64,000 nucleotides of DNA from Heliopora coerulea (GCA_030142905.1 JASJOG010000054.1:1-64000); one strand, 5' to 3'; positions 21,335-34,328 are shown, numbered from the stretch's first letter. The notes: generated from the letters alone by a model not told the origin. Translations and numbers: made by a program.

Positions 21335-23600
21335 TACAGTAACAATACTTAATGGCTACACAATAAATTCATCAAGCAACGTTTTGTAATGTCAACATGT
21401 CTTTTTAAGGGCGTACTGGTTGGTAGCCAATCACCAAATGGGACCTTTTAGTTAAACCAAGGCGGTCCATTAATGAAACATGCTGTGGCATTTGGTAGTT
21501 AATTGACTGGCTTCTATGAATGTCGATCTGTAGGGTATGAAGTTTTGAAGTGTTTAATTCATGAGATTTGGATTTTAACATGGAAAAAGATCATTCGACA
21601 CACTCAACTCGATCAGTGTAAAATTCTACGTTGGCCATAGTGTAGCCACGAGTGTTTGATTCCCAAATTCTTTGAAAAATGCAAGTTGTAATGTGACTCA
21701 TGAAAATGATATTTGTACCGTACCAAAATCTGTAAAGGCTTGAGAAAAATCAAATAAATTGTCGTTACCAATATTTACTTTACTTCGCAAAACAGCTCAG
21801 GAATTGCGAAGATAACTTTTGCTCTCAAATGCATATCCCATCTAAGTTTAGATATGACAATATTTGAAGACGTGTAATAACTACCACCTATGATAATACG
21901 ACTAGTCTTCTTTTGTAATTTCTTTAATTTATCGTTTTATTTACGACAGAATGGTTTTCGACGATTGTTTATAGTTTCTTTCAAATAACCACTGTGTAAG
22001 TATACGACTACAATTATTATTTCCTCAGTTATAACGAGGGTTATCACACAAACTAAAGAGTTCGGATGAATAATTAAGAGCGGTTGACTGTAAATATCGA
22101 GAACTGGTGGACAAACATGAATTTTATGATTTTTTCATATTTTGTCAGTACAATCCTTTTGGTGAACTACTATTGAAAATCACAATAAAACTTTCCAGGG
22201 ATATTTCGTTTTGCAGTAAAACGTGAAATACCGTGCCGGTCAGAGACGCCGTTTCCTGTCTAGCGAAAATTAGCAACATATAACACCGTCGTGAATCAAA
22301 ATGGCTCATTCTATCAGTACGAACTTTCACACTTCAGTACTTGGTTATTTTGTCAACCAGAAAATTACATAAAGTCAGAAATACAGGCATTTTTATAAAC
22401 CCTTCAGTGTGCCCGAAGTTTGTCAGTTTCAACACCTCGAGAAAATTGCGTAAAATAAGGAAATTTCAAAGGCAAAATTAATGTCCTGGTACATTGAATT
22501 TTACCATAAAATTTATATCATAAGAACGCTCTGTTATAGCATTATAACATATAAAAAATTTGGCTTGGGTAATTGAAAAGTCACATGTAGAGAGCTCCAA
22601 ACGTCGGGGTTGTTTTCGATAAAATCATTGATGTCACACCACTGATACCAAAAAGATGTCAACTAAACTTTCAGTGTTCACTTGAATTTTAGCAAATATT
22701 TCGCAGTTGTGAATGCGTATTAGTGACATTAACACCGAAGAATTGTTCTAAAGCTCCTGTTTGATGTTTCTGAACAGTGGCAAAAGGTCATTAACAAATA
22801 TATTTGCTGTTGTCATGTAAACACAAACGATACTCCAGGCATCACAACCAGCGAAAATGCTCGTGTATTTGTTGTAAAATTTGTCTGAATATCAGATTAT
22901 AAATTTCAAAAAACCTTCTTGACCACATTTTATTTTATTCGCAAGCAAATGTGTCTTATAATTCATAGCACTTTGACACAATACACCACAATAATTGTCT
23001 AGCGGCAATTAAGAACATGTTTGAGTGACGGCATACTGAAATGGCAGCACTTGACATGACAGAACAGTTTCGTTCAGTTTTACTGTTTCATTAACAATTC
23101 CTCTACTAGACGTACATAAAGAGCGGTCCGTTGTTATGGATTGTAGCGATTTATTCAGGTGAAATCAGTTGAAATAAGTATGTAACTGGCTACGGATCAA
23201 AACAGCGTTTTTATCATAATATGTAAACAAAGAACAAAATTATACGAATGTCATTTTTAGTGCAGCTTGATATTGTTGGTAAGTTTACCTTTGGCCTTCA
23301 TATATGTTGTATAACTTACTACATCAAAATTCTGACGACCATCTTCATTTTCTGTTGGTAATACAGTCAATAATCCAGCACTCAGCTTTAATGTCGAGCC
23401 AGACAGCTTGGCTCCAGTTTCAAAGGTGTGTCTCACGTAATGAGAACGATTACATCATTTTATAAAAATAGATATTAGCAGTAGTTGTCAGATGCTACTT
23501 GCCTGTGATGATAATTAGTTTCGGAATTGTCATTGCCAATGCACACCTTATGACCGTAATATTTGCTAGTTGAAGTCGATTGTTGTTTATTAAAAAAAAA
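21335..23600. other. Non-coding interval upstream of the DDE/zinc-finger pseudogene
   Basis: AT-rich and without long frames; no RNA gene, transposon end or tandem repeat recognised. The promoter of the next gene should lie at its right side, but no motif can be assigned with confidence. Confidence 0.4.
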
Positions 23601-23633
23601 AAAAAAGTACTTCATTGATTTGCTGACCACTGT

Positions 23634-26600
23634 ATGATGGCATCGTGCTCCTTTTCTTCCTTGGTTAATGACGAGGACTCTTGCGGCCAGAGTGTGCGCT
23701 ATTTATCCACTGCAATCTGTGTTCCTCTAAGTGAATGCCAAAAAGAAGTATCACAACATCTCAACTCTAAGAAGGTGTATGGAGATAAGAAAACTGACAG
23801 CGAGATGAAATTAATCCTTGTACGCGCAGGTAAGAAAAAAAATAATTATTAATGATAGGTTTCTGTCACTTATATACCGTTTATTTGAAATTATTTATTT
23901 TATACTGTTTGGGATAATCAGGCATATTCACAGTGGAAGAGAAACACAAAGCCCTGTCTATTTGTCCGCATCATCGAGTCGCTTATGGTATTGGCTGGCG
24001 AAACAACAGAACTCGATGTTCTGTGCCCGAAGAAATTGCAGCTCACAAAAAATCTTCGGCAAAAGGCGACCGTGGAATCGATGGTGTAGAATCGGCAACA
24101 ATTTTTCGGTGTTCTGGAACACTTATCCCCATTGGTTCGCGTAAGTGTAATGTTTCCGCTTCTGACCGACTAACGGAAAACAACAAACGGGAAGAGTTTG
24201 AGTGTCTTTGGAGATGAGTTCAAAATAAATTGGTTGTCATCCTGTAAGGTGTAGCAGCAATGAAAAATGCAATTGCTCCCGGTTTCCTTTTTTGGGCCTT
24301 TTTTATTATTTCATTTTTTTTGGTACAAAATTTTTACCGGAAAACTTAAAATAAGCATATTAACGTTGTAGCATGTCCAAGTTGTACAGAGTGTGACAAA
24401 GTTTTAACGTGACATTAACGAGCTGCTTGTCTTGCGCTTTTCGTCATGGAAAGTTCGAGGCGAAGGAGGGAAGAGGGACACTCGTCCCAAACATGCAGTT
24501 TGCGACTGAAACAAAGAACACTCGTTAGAATCGTATGCACGCACGTAGACACACAGGTGTGTGTGTGTATGTTTAAACATTTATACATATATACATTCAT
24601 ACACACGTAAATACATACATACTCACATACTGTACATACATACATGTACAGATATATCTTGGGCATTGTTAGTCACAAAATAGTTTATTCCCTAAACGGG
24701 ATGATTAGTGAAATTGTACTTTTCACTTTCAGCAATCTGTAGACAGTGCAGATCACATCTTGGAGTCCTTCAAACCGAAATGGATGAAAAACAGCGGCCC
24801 TCAGCATCGGAACCGACTCAAATATTTGACCAAGCAAAACCGAGTACCTCATTGTCTACCATCTTTGAGCCCGCAGTACCAGATCGTAGTCAGGCTCCAG
24901 AAAAGGTATTTAGTTTTGTAACCTTTTGTTGCGTGGGCACATTTTGTTGCGTGCTTTTATTGCGTAGGCACATTGGTTTGAATAGCTAGGAGAGGATCAT
25001 GACGTGGGACAAGATGGGCTGAATGAGGGGAACGAAAAAGTAGAGGACCGATTTATCTGAGGCGATGAGCGCGAAGAATTTAAATAATCATGTTCTAAGT
25101 TTAGGTGAAATATTGAACTTTCTTGCGATTTTTATAAATGCTTGTGAAGCACGCTAAAGTAAGGGGAGCTCGGATCAACCGTAAGTCTACTGTTAGCTTC
25201 TAACACAATCAACGGTATGATTGCTCCTGGGATAAGGATAACGTTTGAAGGAATGGACTTTAGTTAAAAACGCCGAAAGGTTCAGTAGAATAACTAATTA
25301 TTAAAAGTATCAAGGAACTCAAGAATTGAGAGCTTTCATAGAATTTTTGGCACATCGGAAACGTGCCCACTTGCGGCCATATATTGTTGTTCATGGATTG
25401 TCTCACCTGTTGTGTATTATTACTATTCCACAGGAAAGCGACAGTAGTAGCACCGACACAGAAGACATGCTTGAAAAGCTTCAAGGGCTCACCATTGCCC
25501 CTGATGCTAGTTATCTCCCTAGTTCAGAAACTGCAAGTACTGCGTCTTCAGTCTGTAGTCCCGACGAGGCAGAGGAACTGAAAACTAAGCTGAACACCTT
25601 TCTTGCTGCCTGCAAGTTGGACACCGTGGGTCACAAGAGTTGGCTTGAGTGGGACAGGGCCAGTGAACGGACTCGTCGGCGCTATGTAAACTACACTGCC
25701 GACGCAGTAGCAGCAACCCTGAACGTCATCTCGCCTGAGAACTCTGTTCATTTGTGGCAAGCTCTTCAATCTTCCAAAGTCGTAAATGACAAACTGGGAA
25801 TAGATTCTCCCTCGTTGCCCTCTGAGAAAGCGTATCTAGAAACTCTCGCGGAGATGTACAAATGTGCAACCAGTTGGGACACCCGCCGACAAGTTCTTTC
25901 AGTGATGGCAGGAGTTGCAAGCTATAATGCTGTCTGTAAGTTTATTCCTGGTCTAACCAACTATCGGTTTACCGTGGCGCATTTACATCGTCTTCAGATT
26001 GGTCCAGGAGCTCCCGTGCCAGTCCAAGAGAATCCCCGAATTCGAATAAATAGAGGCCAATTAGACCACTTTCTTGACTTTATAACGAGCCCCCATATTG
26101 TACAGGATCTTCCCTTCGGAGAAAAAGTTCTTCATTTGTCTTCGGGGGGGACAGTTACAGTGCCGAATGTAATTCGTTCCATGATTTCCGAAAGAATCAT
26201 TGAGCAGTACACAAATTACTGTCTGGAGACAAACTTCCCCACTTTTAGTGAAAGAACAATGTTTCGAATCCTTTCGGCCTGCAGCGCGTCGGTACGAAAA
26301 TCGTTGCAAGGGTTGGATTACTTTGCCGCCGAAGGTGCGAAAGCATTTGATGACCTCATTGCTCTCGTACAAAAATTGGCGCTCCTTGGTCCTGGGCGAG
26401 AATGGGAAAGAAAGATAATCAAGGGTCTCAAAGCAGGAAAATTGTATCTGAAGGGAGATTACAAGGTAATTAAATTTAATAGTTACATGAAATGACGCCT
26501 TTCATTAACACTTATCGTAAAACAGGAACTAAGAACAGCTTGTTTTTACCAGTTTCTAACACCTAGAGTGAATTAAGTCACATGCTTCGTCAACGCGTTT

Positions 26601-29269
26601 CTATTTGCTTTCTTAATTTACAACTCACATTTGTTGCTACATTCTCTCAGGCCTAAAATGGCGTGCACCCTATTTTGTAATTTATTTACAATATTTTTTT
26701 CTTAATTTACTGTAGTAAAAATAATAAGTAATAACGTGATGTGAGGACAGCAGGACTTTCACAATCCCTTCTGATGCATGAGGGGACATTTAGATATAAT
26801 ATCTTTCTGGTCATAATTCGTAATATCAAGATTACAGAGGAAATATAATTTGTATTATTTAGAATTCTTCACTATAGCCTGTTTTTGAAATATTAGGTTT
26901 GTTAAAGATATTCGTACGTTCCAGGTTCACTTTAGTGACGAGTCATGTGTTCCCGACCATTGCACTGTGTTTGCTTTGAGTGACCCAAGCGATAATTTCA
27001 TGCGTCAGAAATGTGGCCATGACCATACCGAGCACTGCAACCAGTGTGAGACCTTGGAAAGGTTGTTAGAAGCCATCCAAAGAGTTACTCGTGAGGTACA
27101 CTATGGCTCAAACGAGGACCAGGATGAGACCCTTTATCTGCTACAGCACGCGAATCTGGCCATTAACTAATGGAAAAGCCACCAGATACGGACTGTCAGA
27201 CAAGACCGTGCAAGAGTCGACGTACTAGACCGGCTAGATGAAAAGACGTGCCTTATAACTAACGACTGGGCGATGAAGTTTCTACCTCAACCGATACAGG
27301 GAGTCCCAGAGTGATTGGTTTGGGAAACGTGGCATATCATGGCACATTAGTGTGGTGGTTCGCCGTTCAAATGGTCAGCTTCAAACTCACTCGTTTATCC
27401 ACATTTTACAGTCCAGCAAACAGGGAAGCTCCACTGTCGTTCTTCTCACGGAGCACGTGCTACGGACGCTGAAAACTGAACACCCAGAGATAGAGAAAGC
27501 CTACTTTCGGCAAGACAATGCTGGGTGCTATCACTGTGCCATGACCATTCTCTCCATACCTGCCATAGAATCTTCAAGTGGTGTTTTTGTGGTTGCTGTT
27601 GACTTTTCTGATCCTCAGGGAGGCAAGGGTCCCGCCGATAGGATGTCAGCAACTTGTAAATCCCACGTACGATTGTATATAAATGAAGGGCACGACGTCA
27701 CAACAGCTGAGCAGACGAAGACTGCAATCCTTTCACATGGAGGTGTCGAGGGCGTAAGGGTTGCAGTAATTGAGGATATCAGTGAAGCACCAGCAGCTAT
27801 TGAGCAGATCAAGATTCCCGGAATCAACAAGCTGAATAACTTTCAAATTGGTGCGGAGAGTGTCGTCGCCAGACGAGCGTATTGCATTGGAGAAGGAAGG
27901 CGAATAACAGAGACAGAAGGAAAAAGAGGTAGTTTTGTTTTCTTTAGAGAATTAAAGTTCTATTTTTTTTCCTAAAAACAATTTGAACTTTTCGAAAGCG
28001 AGCACTTCAGGGAATAAAACACTTGATTGTAGCTATTTTTAAGCTTATTTTCGTTCTGAGATTTTTTTTTTCTGTGGAAGAGTTTCGCTTATTAAGGCAA
28101 TTAAAGTGGAATTCTAATGGTGCAAGACTCCCAAGCCAGATACGAATGTCTTTTTCAGCTCACTATTTACCTTCCCGCAAGTTTGTCATGATAACAAAAA
28201 CTGTATCTGTGCAATGTGGATTAAAAAATATTTGATTTAAAAATACTATGGAAAAGCGTTATAAAGTTATAAGTACATCAACATTGCCCATGTATAATTT
28301 ACCTTATTTTCTTTCTCATTAAAGAAAATTTTATGAGACCTTGCCTATTTTTTAGACTTGACATTCTGTTGGTTAACGGAGACGTTCTCCACAGGCGATT
28401 TTAAGCACCTTAGCAGTCCAATTCGGCAACTCCCTGTTGTCCTAAAAGCTACAAAACCGGCTAAAGAAGAAGCCAACGACGATTTGAATTCGAAGGCAAT
28501 CTACAGCTGCCCGCAAGACGGATGTACAAGGGTTTTCCAGCGATATTCTGCAATGGAGAAGCACTTGCTGTTTGGTAAGTGCACGAAGTCTTTGGAAAGG
28601 GCAACAGTGCTTGACCAGGCAAAGGAGGCCTATGCTGAGCGACTTCTTCAGGGTTTGGGCGCCATTTCTTCGTTATCAGAAACAGGAACGACCTCAGCAA
28701 GAAAGACACCCTTAAGAGAAGGCTGGGCCCTCAAGCAGACTAAGAAGTCTTATCGTTTTAACGAGAAGCAAAAGACCTACCTCATAGCCAAGTTCAACAT
28801 TGGGCAGGAAACAGGGAACAAAATGGACCCTGGAGTTGTGTCCAAGGAAATGCGGCGAGCTAAGGATTCCGATGGAAAACGTCTGTTCACATTTCCAGAG
28901 TTCCTTACTCCTCTCCAAATGTCCTCCTTCTTTTCGAGGTTTGCGACCAATGTTCGAAAACAGGCAGTAGGGATTACTATTGAGGAGGATGACATCAGGG
29001 CCGCTGAGGAAGAGAACTTTGCAAGGGCAAGAAAGTCTGTCTTAAATACTTTGCAATTGGTTCATCCAGTCGTGTGCAACCAGTATGACTTGTGCGCCAT
29101 GTACAAGGCAGGTACACTTGCTAAACAGAAGCTTGGTCTTCTGCAATTTATCTGCTCCGAGATGAAATTGAATGTTCCTTGCCCACCTGTTAGGAGGAAA
29201 GCCCCATATATAGTTCTGTTGGACCAGCTGTTGCAAGGGTGCAGCTGCTTTCCTGGATTCAAGGACTAG
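23634..29269 (+). pseudogene. Six-exon DDE-transposase-like/C2H2 zinc-finger family gene with two disabling changes
   Basis: Phase-consistent GT-AG exons are 23634-23829, 23922-24140, 24733-24905, 25434-26465, 26925-27928 and 28356-29269. Exon 3 opens with a CxxC pair; exon 4 is a helical region of 344 residues. Exon 5 carries three acidic blocks that look like an RNase H/DDE core: NDWAMKFLP, RQDNAGCYH and DFSDPQGGKG followed by DR. Exon 6 carries a C2H2 finger (CPQDGC to HLLFGKC) and the block GWALKQTKKSYRFNEKQK, which I recall from a large uncharacterised invertebrate family. Two faults lie in exon 5. A TAA at 27168-27170 falls between NLAIN and WKSHQ. Near 27295 the frame shifts, after KFLPQ and before YRESQSDWFGKRG. 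The rest is open, so the decay is recent, or the two sites are assembly or sequence errors. A transposon origin is inferred; no terminal repeats were found. Confidence 0.7.
24540..24660. repeat. CA/TA-rich simple repeat in an intron
   Basis: Interrupted acac, gtgt and cataca words between exons 2 and 3 of the preceding gene. The frame through it (KIYLYMYVCTVCEYV type) is a by-product. Confidence 0.8.
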
Positions 29270-29274
29270 ATGGC

Positions 29275-30465
29275 AAGGTTTTAATGTTTTATATATAACT
29301 TTCGCATCGAAGCTGGATAGCCGAAACTGAGCAGACGGACTTAGCACAATACTGCTACAATTTAAAGGTATACCTGTACATGTCGTTGTTTTTTGGGAAG
29401 AAGATTGTTTGACGTGAACGAAAGGGTCATTAGCACTCAGCCGGTGTGATTGCAAGAGATTTTGGTTGAATTTGGGACGAGGTCAAGTAATTATGTTAAA
29501 TTCAACCGACAAAACATATTGAGTAACAGAGTCCAAACTGGCGAGTTTACTATTTATCGCCTCCAGTAAGTAAATTAATTTGTTTCTCAGTATGTACAAA
29601 ACTGATCAATCAAAACAAAACTTAGGAAAGTCGATTACTCTGCCTGTAAGAAATACATGTTGCTATGAAAGGAGGATAATATAAGCTACGTACAAAAAAA
29701 ACTCATCTGACAGTTGTTTAACTCGAGCGCGTGACAATAGCAATTTTCATCGAAAATAGCCTTGACTTCTGAAGCTCACAACTGAAGACTTTGCAATTAC
29801 CCAAGCTAGATGTTTGATATATTATTATACTATAACAGTACCTTCTTTCAATAAAAGATTTATGGTAAAATGTAATGTACCAAGGAATTATTTTTGCGTT
29901 TGAAGTTTCCTAATATATATGCATTTGTTATCGTGCTGAAAGTTGCGAATTTGGCGTCTTCTAAAGGCCATATAAAATTGTATTTATTTGTCATTTTGTT
30001 TAGTTAAATGATAAACAAAATGATAAACTAATAAAGTTTAAAAGTTCATGACGATAAGAAAAACCATCTACTGCCGCGAGCGTGTTAAATTTGCATAATT
30101 TCACTGCGTTACACAAGAGGATTTCTGACCTGACCACGGCATTACACATTTTGTCGAATTTCGCAAGAACAAAAACTCTTTGCGAAGTCTTATCAAGATT
30201 TTCACAAACAGTTCACCAAAGTGTTTATCTGGGCAAATTATGAAGAAATCCGAAAATTCACTTTTGTCCGCGAGTTCTTGATAGTTACAGTCAGTAGCTC
30301 TTAAGTACAAGAATTTTAGTAATTTTGGACCGTCATCATCAGTTCAAACTCTTCCACGATTTTTAGAAAGGATTTCACTATAATCTGTTAAAGAAGTCTA
30401 TTGGTGGAGAGAAATAATCTGATGCTGTTATAACTCGGGTAGCTAGTTCGCACAGTTTTGAATAA
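29275..30465. other. Non-coding interval
   Basis: 3' flank of the zinc-finger pseudogene followed by AT-rich DNA; aataaaagattt near 29849 could serve as a polyadenylation signal but is far away. Nothing else recognised. Confidence 0.4.
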
Positions 30466-30472
30466 TTTGCCG

Positions 30473-30991
30473 TCATTTAGGGGGAGGAGGCTTGGGTGGA
30501 TTTTTCAATTCACTGAACATCTCCCTTGGAATACACCACTGAAATATTATTTCTTGCGAGCTTTTGGCTCGGTTAATTTGAGTAGCGCCGCTCACAAAGT
30601 GGTTAAAAGCTTTTTCGTTAGTTAAATTAATCAGTGTTGCTTCCTGCTCTTGCTTGATTTTCGAAAGGTCAATTTCTATTATAGGATTTGCCGATTTCCT
30701 TTCTTTTATGTTTTGTTTATCCTCCTTTGTGTAAAAAGCCCAATCTAGGGCAACTGCTTTTGAGGCTGTTGTAGATATATATCGAGACTTTCTTTCGCTT
30801 CCACGATTTAAATGTCGATTGACAGTATCTATCTCCTCGTCTTTCTCACTTGTTGCCTTTGATCTGATGTCTTCAGTGAGATCTTCGTCTTCTCGACAGA
30901 CGCGGTAGATCTTTGCCTTAGGATCTAGGCCATTTAGCCCATACGGTTCAAACACATCCAATTGAGAGAAAGCTGACTCCAAGCCTGACAT
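30473..30991 (-). CDS. Small ADP-ribosyltransferase-fold-like protein (R-S-E type), tentative
   Basis: Single-exon frame of 172 residues without a signal peptide. The order of elements matches the R-S-E class of ADP-ribosyltransferase folds: IYRV with Arg30, then a variable acidic stretch, RYISTTASKAVALDWA (70-85) as the ST(S/T) strand, PIIEIDL (103-109), and AKSSQEIIFQWCIP (142-155) with Glu147 in the place of the catalytic Glu, followed by the Ile-Pro seen in many such families. The tail is proline-rich (PPKPPPPK). It could instead be one of the inactive ART-like domains (DUF7587 type), since the residue two before Glu147 is Ser, not the usual Gln or Glu. The target is unknown. The intact NADAR gene, a family that removes ADP-ribose from guanine, lies 3.8 kb away on the other strand; a link is speculative. 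The start is the first ATG. Confidence 0.5.
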   Translation of the reverse strand: MSGLESAFSQLDVFEPYGLNGLDPKAKIYRVCREDEDLTEDIRSKATSEKDEEIDTVNRHLNRGSERKSRYISTTASKAVALDWAFYTKEDKQNIKERKSANPIIEIDLSKIKQEQEATLINLTNEKAFNHFVSGATQINRAKSSQEIIFQWCIPREMFSELKNPPKPPPPK

Positions 30992-31329
30992 CTTCAGTCT
31001 TTGGTGAAAAAAAAATAATCAAAAACCCAAAAAAATTTACGAACTCAAATAAACGTATCTTTCAATTTAGCCATCTTGAGATTATGCACGAAAAGACACC
31101 ATCAACTGGCTGTTTGCCATTAAATCTTATGCTTAAAAATCTATACATGGAGCGACAAAAATGTGCATCAGTATTTAACTAAATGATGATAGGGAGAACT
31201 AGAATAAAAAAAAAAATGAGCCAGTTATTAAATTGCATGACGTTATTAAATTGCATTAACGTTATTGTACGATCAATTTCTCACACAGCCGAACATGATT
31301 GTCAATAGCTTCCGAAGTATTTTATCCCG

Positions 31330-31740
31330 TCCTGGTTTACGTGATTGTAGAATCTGTTCCCAACCAGGTATGGTTGTCAAAATTAATTTTTAACTTCCTG
31401 TCGCAAGTGCATTGGCTATCACCGTTTTCAAAGACATGTCTCTGAAAAAAAGTTTCTCTAATACAAAATCTGTCGTGTGGAATAGCCTACCTGTGAAAGT
31501 AAGTTACTAATGCTCCATGATTTATACAACTTCAATCTTTGATAGCTCAAGACAACTCCAGCGAACTTGTATAAATGTATATAATGTTTATAATTATATT
31601 TGTGTACCACGATGAATAGTTACTAGTTGATATCTTTGTAGGTATCGTAGAATACACGGCTGCAAGGAAGAGCACATTTTATAAATGTGAGGTGGACTCC
31701 GTGGTTAAATAAAGATTTCAATAGTAAAATAAAAAGTTCT
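31330..31740 (+). pseudogene. 3' end of a LINE-type retrotransposon
   Basis: The segment has KKSFSNTKSVVWNSLPVK (about 31446-31499), the SF...WN.LP signature at the end of LINE reverse transcriptases. A non-coding stretch follows, with gcaaggaagagcacatttta and gtggactccgtggttaaata, and it closes in aaataaag and an A-rich tail. It is heavily truncated at the 5' side. Confidence 0.6.
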
Positions 31741-31744
31741 GGTT

Positions 31745-32050
31745 CAAAGTAAGCGACATAACCACAGAGTCACGGAATTGAAAGACACTCAGTCACTATG
31801 TTTCTGTCGATATGTCGACAGTGTGAAAAAGAGAACAAAATGACATTAATCGGAGAATAATGACATGGAATTGACGACATAAGGGAAACCGATCTTTACT
31901 TTGAGTGTTTACGTTCAGGAGTCACGACCTCATGTCGTTATGTCGCTAATGTGACCTAGGCCAAGCTCAAGCGATAATATAGGTGGAAGTAACTCCTCAT
32001 ATGATAATGAGTCAGTATCTCATTATAGCCATAAATTCTCACCTTAACCA
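31745..32050. other. Non-coding interval
   Basis: Contains two partly inverse stretches (acataaccacagagtcacgg and words with gacataagg, cgacctcatgtcgttatgtc), a possible decayed palindrome, but ends cannot be set. Confidence 0.3.
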
Positions 32051-32215
32051 TTCGGTTATTTTGGCGTTCTTGAGGTATACACTATCTAAAAGATAGAAAA
32101 AAAGCTTCTCGACGTTTCAAGCAATGGCCTTTCGTCAGGAGATTAGTAGCATAGAACACAAAAACACTAGGGCTTTTATAGTAAAACTAAAAAAGTATGT
32201 CACGTGACAAAAATG
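32050..32215. repeat. Dispersed repeat fragment with a gacgtttcaagcaatggcct motif
   Basis: The line cttctcgacgtttcaagcaa followed by tggcctttcgtcaggag resembles the ends of Penelope-like or other repeats that I recall from cnidarian genomes. Only a fragment is present. Confidence 0.35.
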
Positions 32216-32229
32216 AACCGATAGAATGA

Positions 32230-32470
32230 ATGTGGGTAGATGAACGATCTTCAAGCTTGATACTCAGAAAATGATTTCTGAGCCCCAGACGGGGATCAAA
32301 CCCGCAACCTTCTGATGACCAGTAAGATGCTCTAACCATTGAGCTACCAAGACTCAGATAGTGAGCTAGGGTGCAAGTTCGATATATATGTGCGACCTAA
32401 GCGGAAGCCATCATATATTAATAATGATTGATGCGGTTTAATGTTTGAGAAACATGAGAGCTTTAAAGCA
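32230..32470 (-). repeat. tRNA-carrying SINE-like element, relative of 19417-19864
   Basis: The left end gatgaacgatcttcaagctt, the hairpin cagaaaatgatttctg, a tRNA-like unit on the minus strand (32281-32353), then gtgcgacctaagcggaagcc, an AT-rich centre ttaataatgattgatgc and the tail tttgagaaacatgagagctt. It corresponds to one arm plus the tail of the full palindrome at 19417-19864. It lies against the 3' part of the decayed integrase gene. Confidence 0.75.
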
Positions 32471-33731
32471 GGACTAGTTGGTGGAATGTCTACTGAATTG
32501 TCATCAAGTGGGATAGGTCCATCCCAGTCAATGCCATACTTGTCAGTTACTTCAGTAGGATTGGTACCTTCTTCTGATGTCATCAATGAACCTTGGACCC
32601 AAAGCTGAAGGGGTGTATAGTTTGCTGTGGACATGAGATGTCTCAACCAGGCAGCAGACCATTCATCCAAACAATGGTTTATGTGATGAAGGAATGCTTA
32701 ATGTAAGCACTATAAGTCATTCTCTGCTTAATGAAAACAGATTGTGGCAATTGTTTAAAACATCCTTAAATACATCCCACCAGAGGTGCTCAATTTGTTG
32801 ATTGTGTATGCTCTTACCCACAAGAGCTGACCCCTTACCTGGACCACAAGTGTTTAACTTATTCTTGACAACATCCACATTTTCAGTTCCTTAACAACAT
32901 CACACCTGGTTCTGGAGGGCAATCCCCATTTTTCTACTGCTTTTATGAAATTTTAGAATACTGTGGCAGCTTCATTGTTACCATTGCAGGATAAATACAC
33001 AGGTGTAAAGCCATCCTCACACCCGTGAACAACAAAACACCATTTGACAAGTTTATGATTGCCATCAAAATGCCAGAGTCCAAGTGGCCTTGTTCTATTG
33101 TATATACATCATTTAATTGCCGTGCACCATCAAGTAGCCACTCCCTGGGGATCAACTCATGAAAGAGCTTCTCTCATATGATGTCTGATGATGAATATAC
33201 CCCTTGAGCCAAGGTGTCCCTTCAACATTTTTAATCCACATTTTGGATTTGTTCTTTTAGTTGCTCTCACTATGTCATCTGATTATCTTGTATTTCTGTG
33301 TAAAGGGAATGCACTGAAAGACCATATTCTTGCATTTGTCATTTTACAGTCCTTGAACTCACATGAAGTAGCTCTGAAATTGAATGGATACTAAACCTGG
33401 CTTTTACAAGCATTGCGAGCTGTTCCTTGCTAACTGTATACTTTGGTCTACCTGGTTATCCCATGAAAACAGCATTTTCTCTGATGTTCATCCCTGAGCA
33501 CTCTAAAATTGACCATGCACTGCTCAAAAAATTGAATATTTCTTCTGGTATTCTTGTCAAGGAGTCTAAGACAATGACAAGCTTCTGAATTTCTTGAAGC
33601 TCTTCTGCTATGTCGAAACTATCAGCACTATGAACACTAGAAACAATCTCCCTTAATTTGGATGTTATTATGTCTTTCAACTCGGCAATGAAATCTGTCA
33701 CCATGTTCGTTTGTCTTTCTGCCCTGCTCAA
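32470..33731 (-). pseudogene. Decayed integrase-core (rva_4-like DDE) gene
   Basis: Reading the minus strand from 33731: a helical N-terminus ending RIPEEIFNFLSSAWSIL, then (after a stop) GRPKYTVSKEQLAML like the DNA-binding entry of this family, then MLKGHLGSRG and VDPQGV, then the integrase start GLWHFDGNHKLVKWCFVVHG (about 33083-33024). Next come VYLSCNGNNEAATVF, a stop, and KAVEKWGLPSRTRCD; after a frame change GKSIHNQQIEHLWWDVFKDV, and finally DEWSAAWLRHLMSTANYTPL. At least four in-frame stops and several frame changes make it non-functional. The family is common in fish and cnidarian genomes and is probably transposon-derived. Termini were not found; the SINE at 32230-32470 may overlap its end. 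Confidence 0.7.
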
Positions 33732-33769
33732 CGTACCAGCTACTCACACGCACATGAAATTTTGCTAGG

Positions 33770-34110
33770 TGATGATAATAGTACGACACTGCATAATAAT
33801 GCCACAGTGCATGATAATATCAAAACATTGCAAAATAATACTGAAACAGTGCCTAATAATAACAAATCGGTACAAATAATGAAACATTGCATAATAATAA
33901 CGGAACAGTGTGTGCCAATACAAACCAATGCTTTATAATAAAGAAACACCGCATAATAACAAATCAACAGTGCATAATACTAACAAAGCAGTGTATAATA
34001 ATAACAAAGAAATGCAAATTAATAGCTAGACATTGCATGATCATGATGAACTTGGGAATAATAATAACGAAAAACTGTATAATAATGAACTGGTAGATAA
34101 TAACAAAACA
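33770..34110. repeat. Degenerate minisatellite with cagtgcataataataacaaa-type unit
   Basis: About fifteen imperfect repeats of a unit near 20-25 bases made of cattgc or cagtgc followed by ataataataac and aaa. The frames across it (THCSVIIMQCF and IITKQCIIITKKC types) are by-products of the repeat. Confidence 0.8.
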
Positions 34111-34274
34111 TAATAGTTTTGACAGTAATAACACCCCATACTTACCAGTGAAATGTCCGTGAAAATTTTCTTTTTAGCCTGGATTCTTCATCGTCAGATC
34201 CCTCACTACCACTTTGGGATGTGCTGTCGTTTCCTTTCACATTTTTTCTTCGTTTACTACAGCCCTACGTACGA

Positions 34275-34328
34275 GTTTCCTCATTTTCATAATAGCCTCA
34301 TTTTCATAATAGCCTAATTTTCATAATT
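34275..34328. repeat. Three tandem copies of a 17-base unit
   Basis: The unit cctcattttcataatag occurs three times in a row, the last copy slightly changed. Confidence 0.85.
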
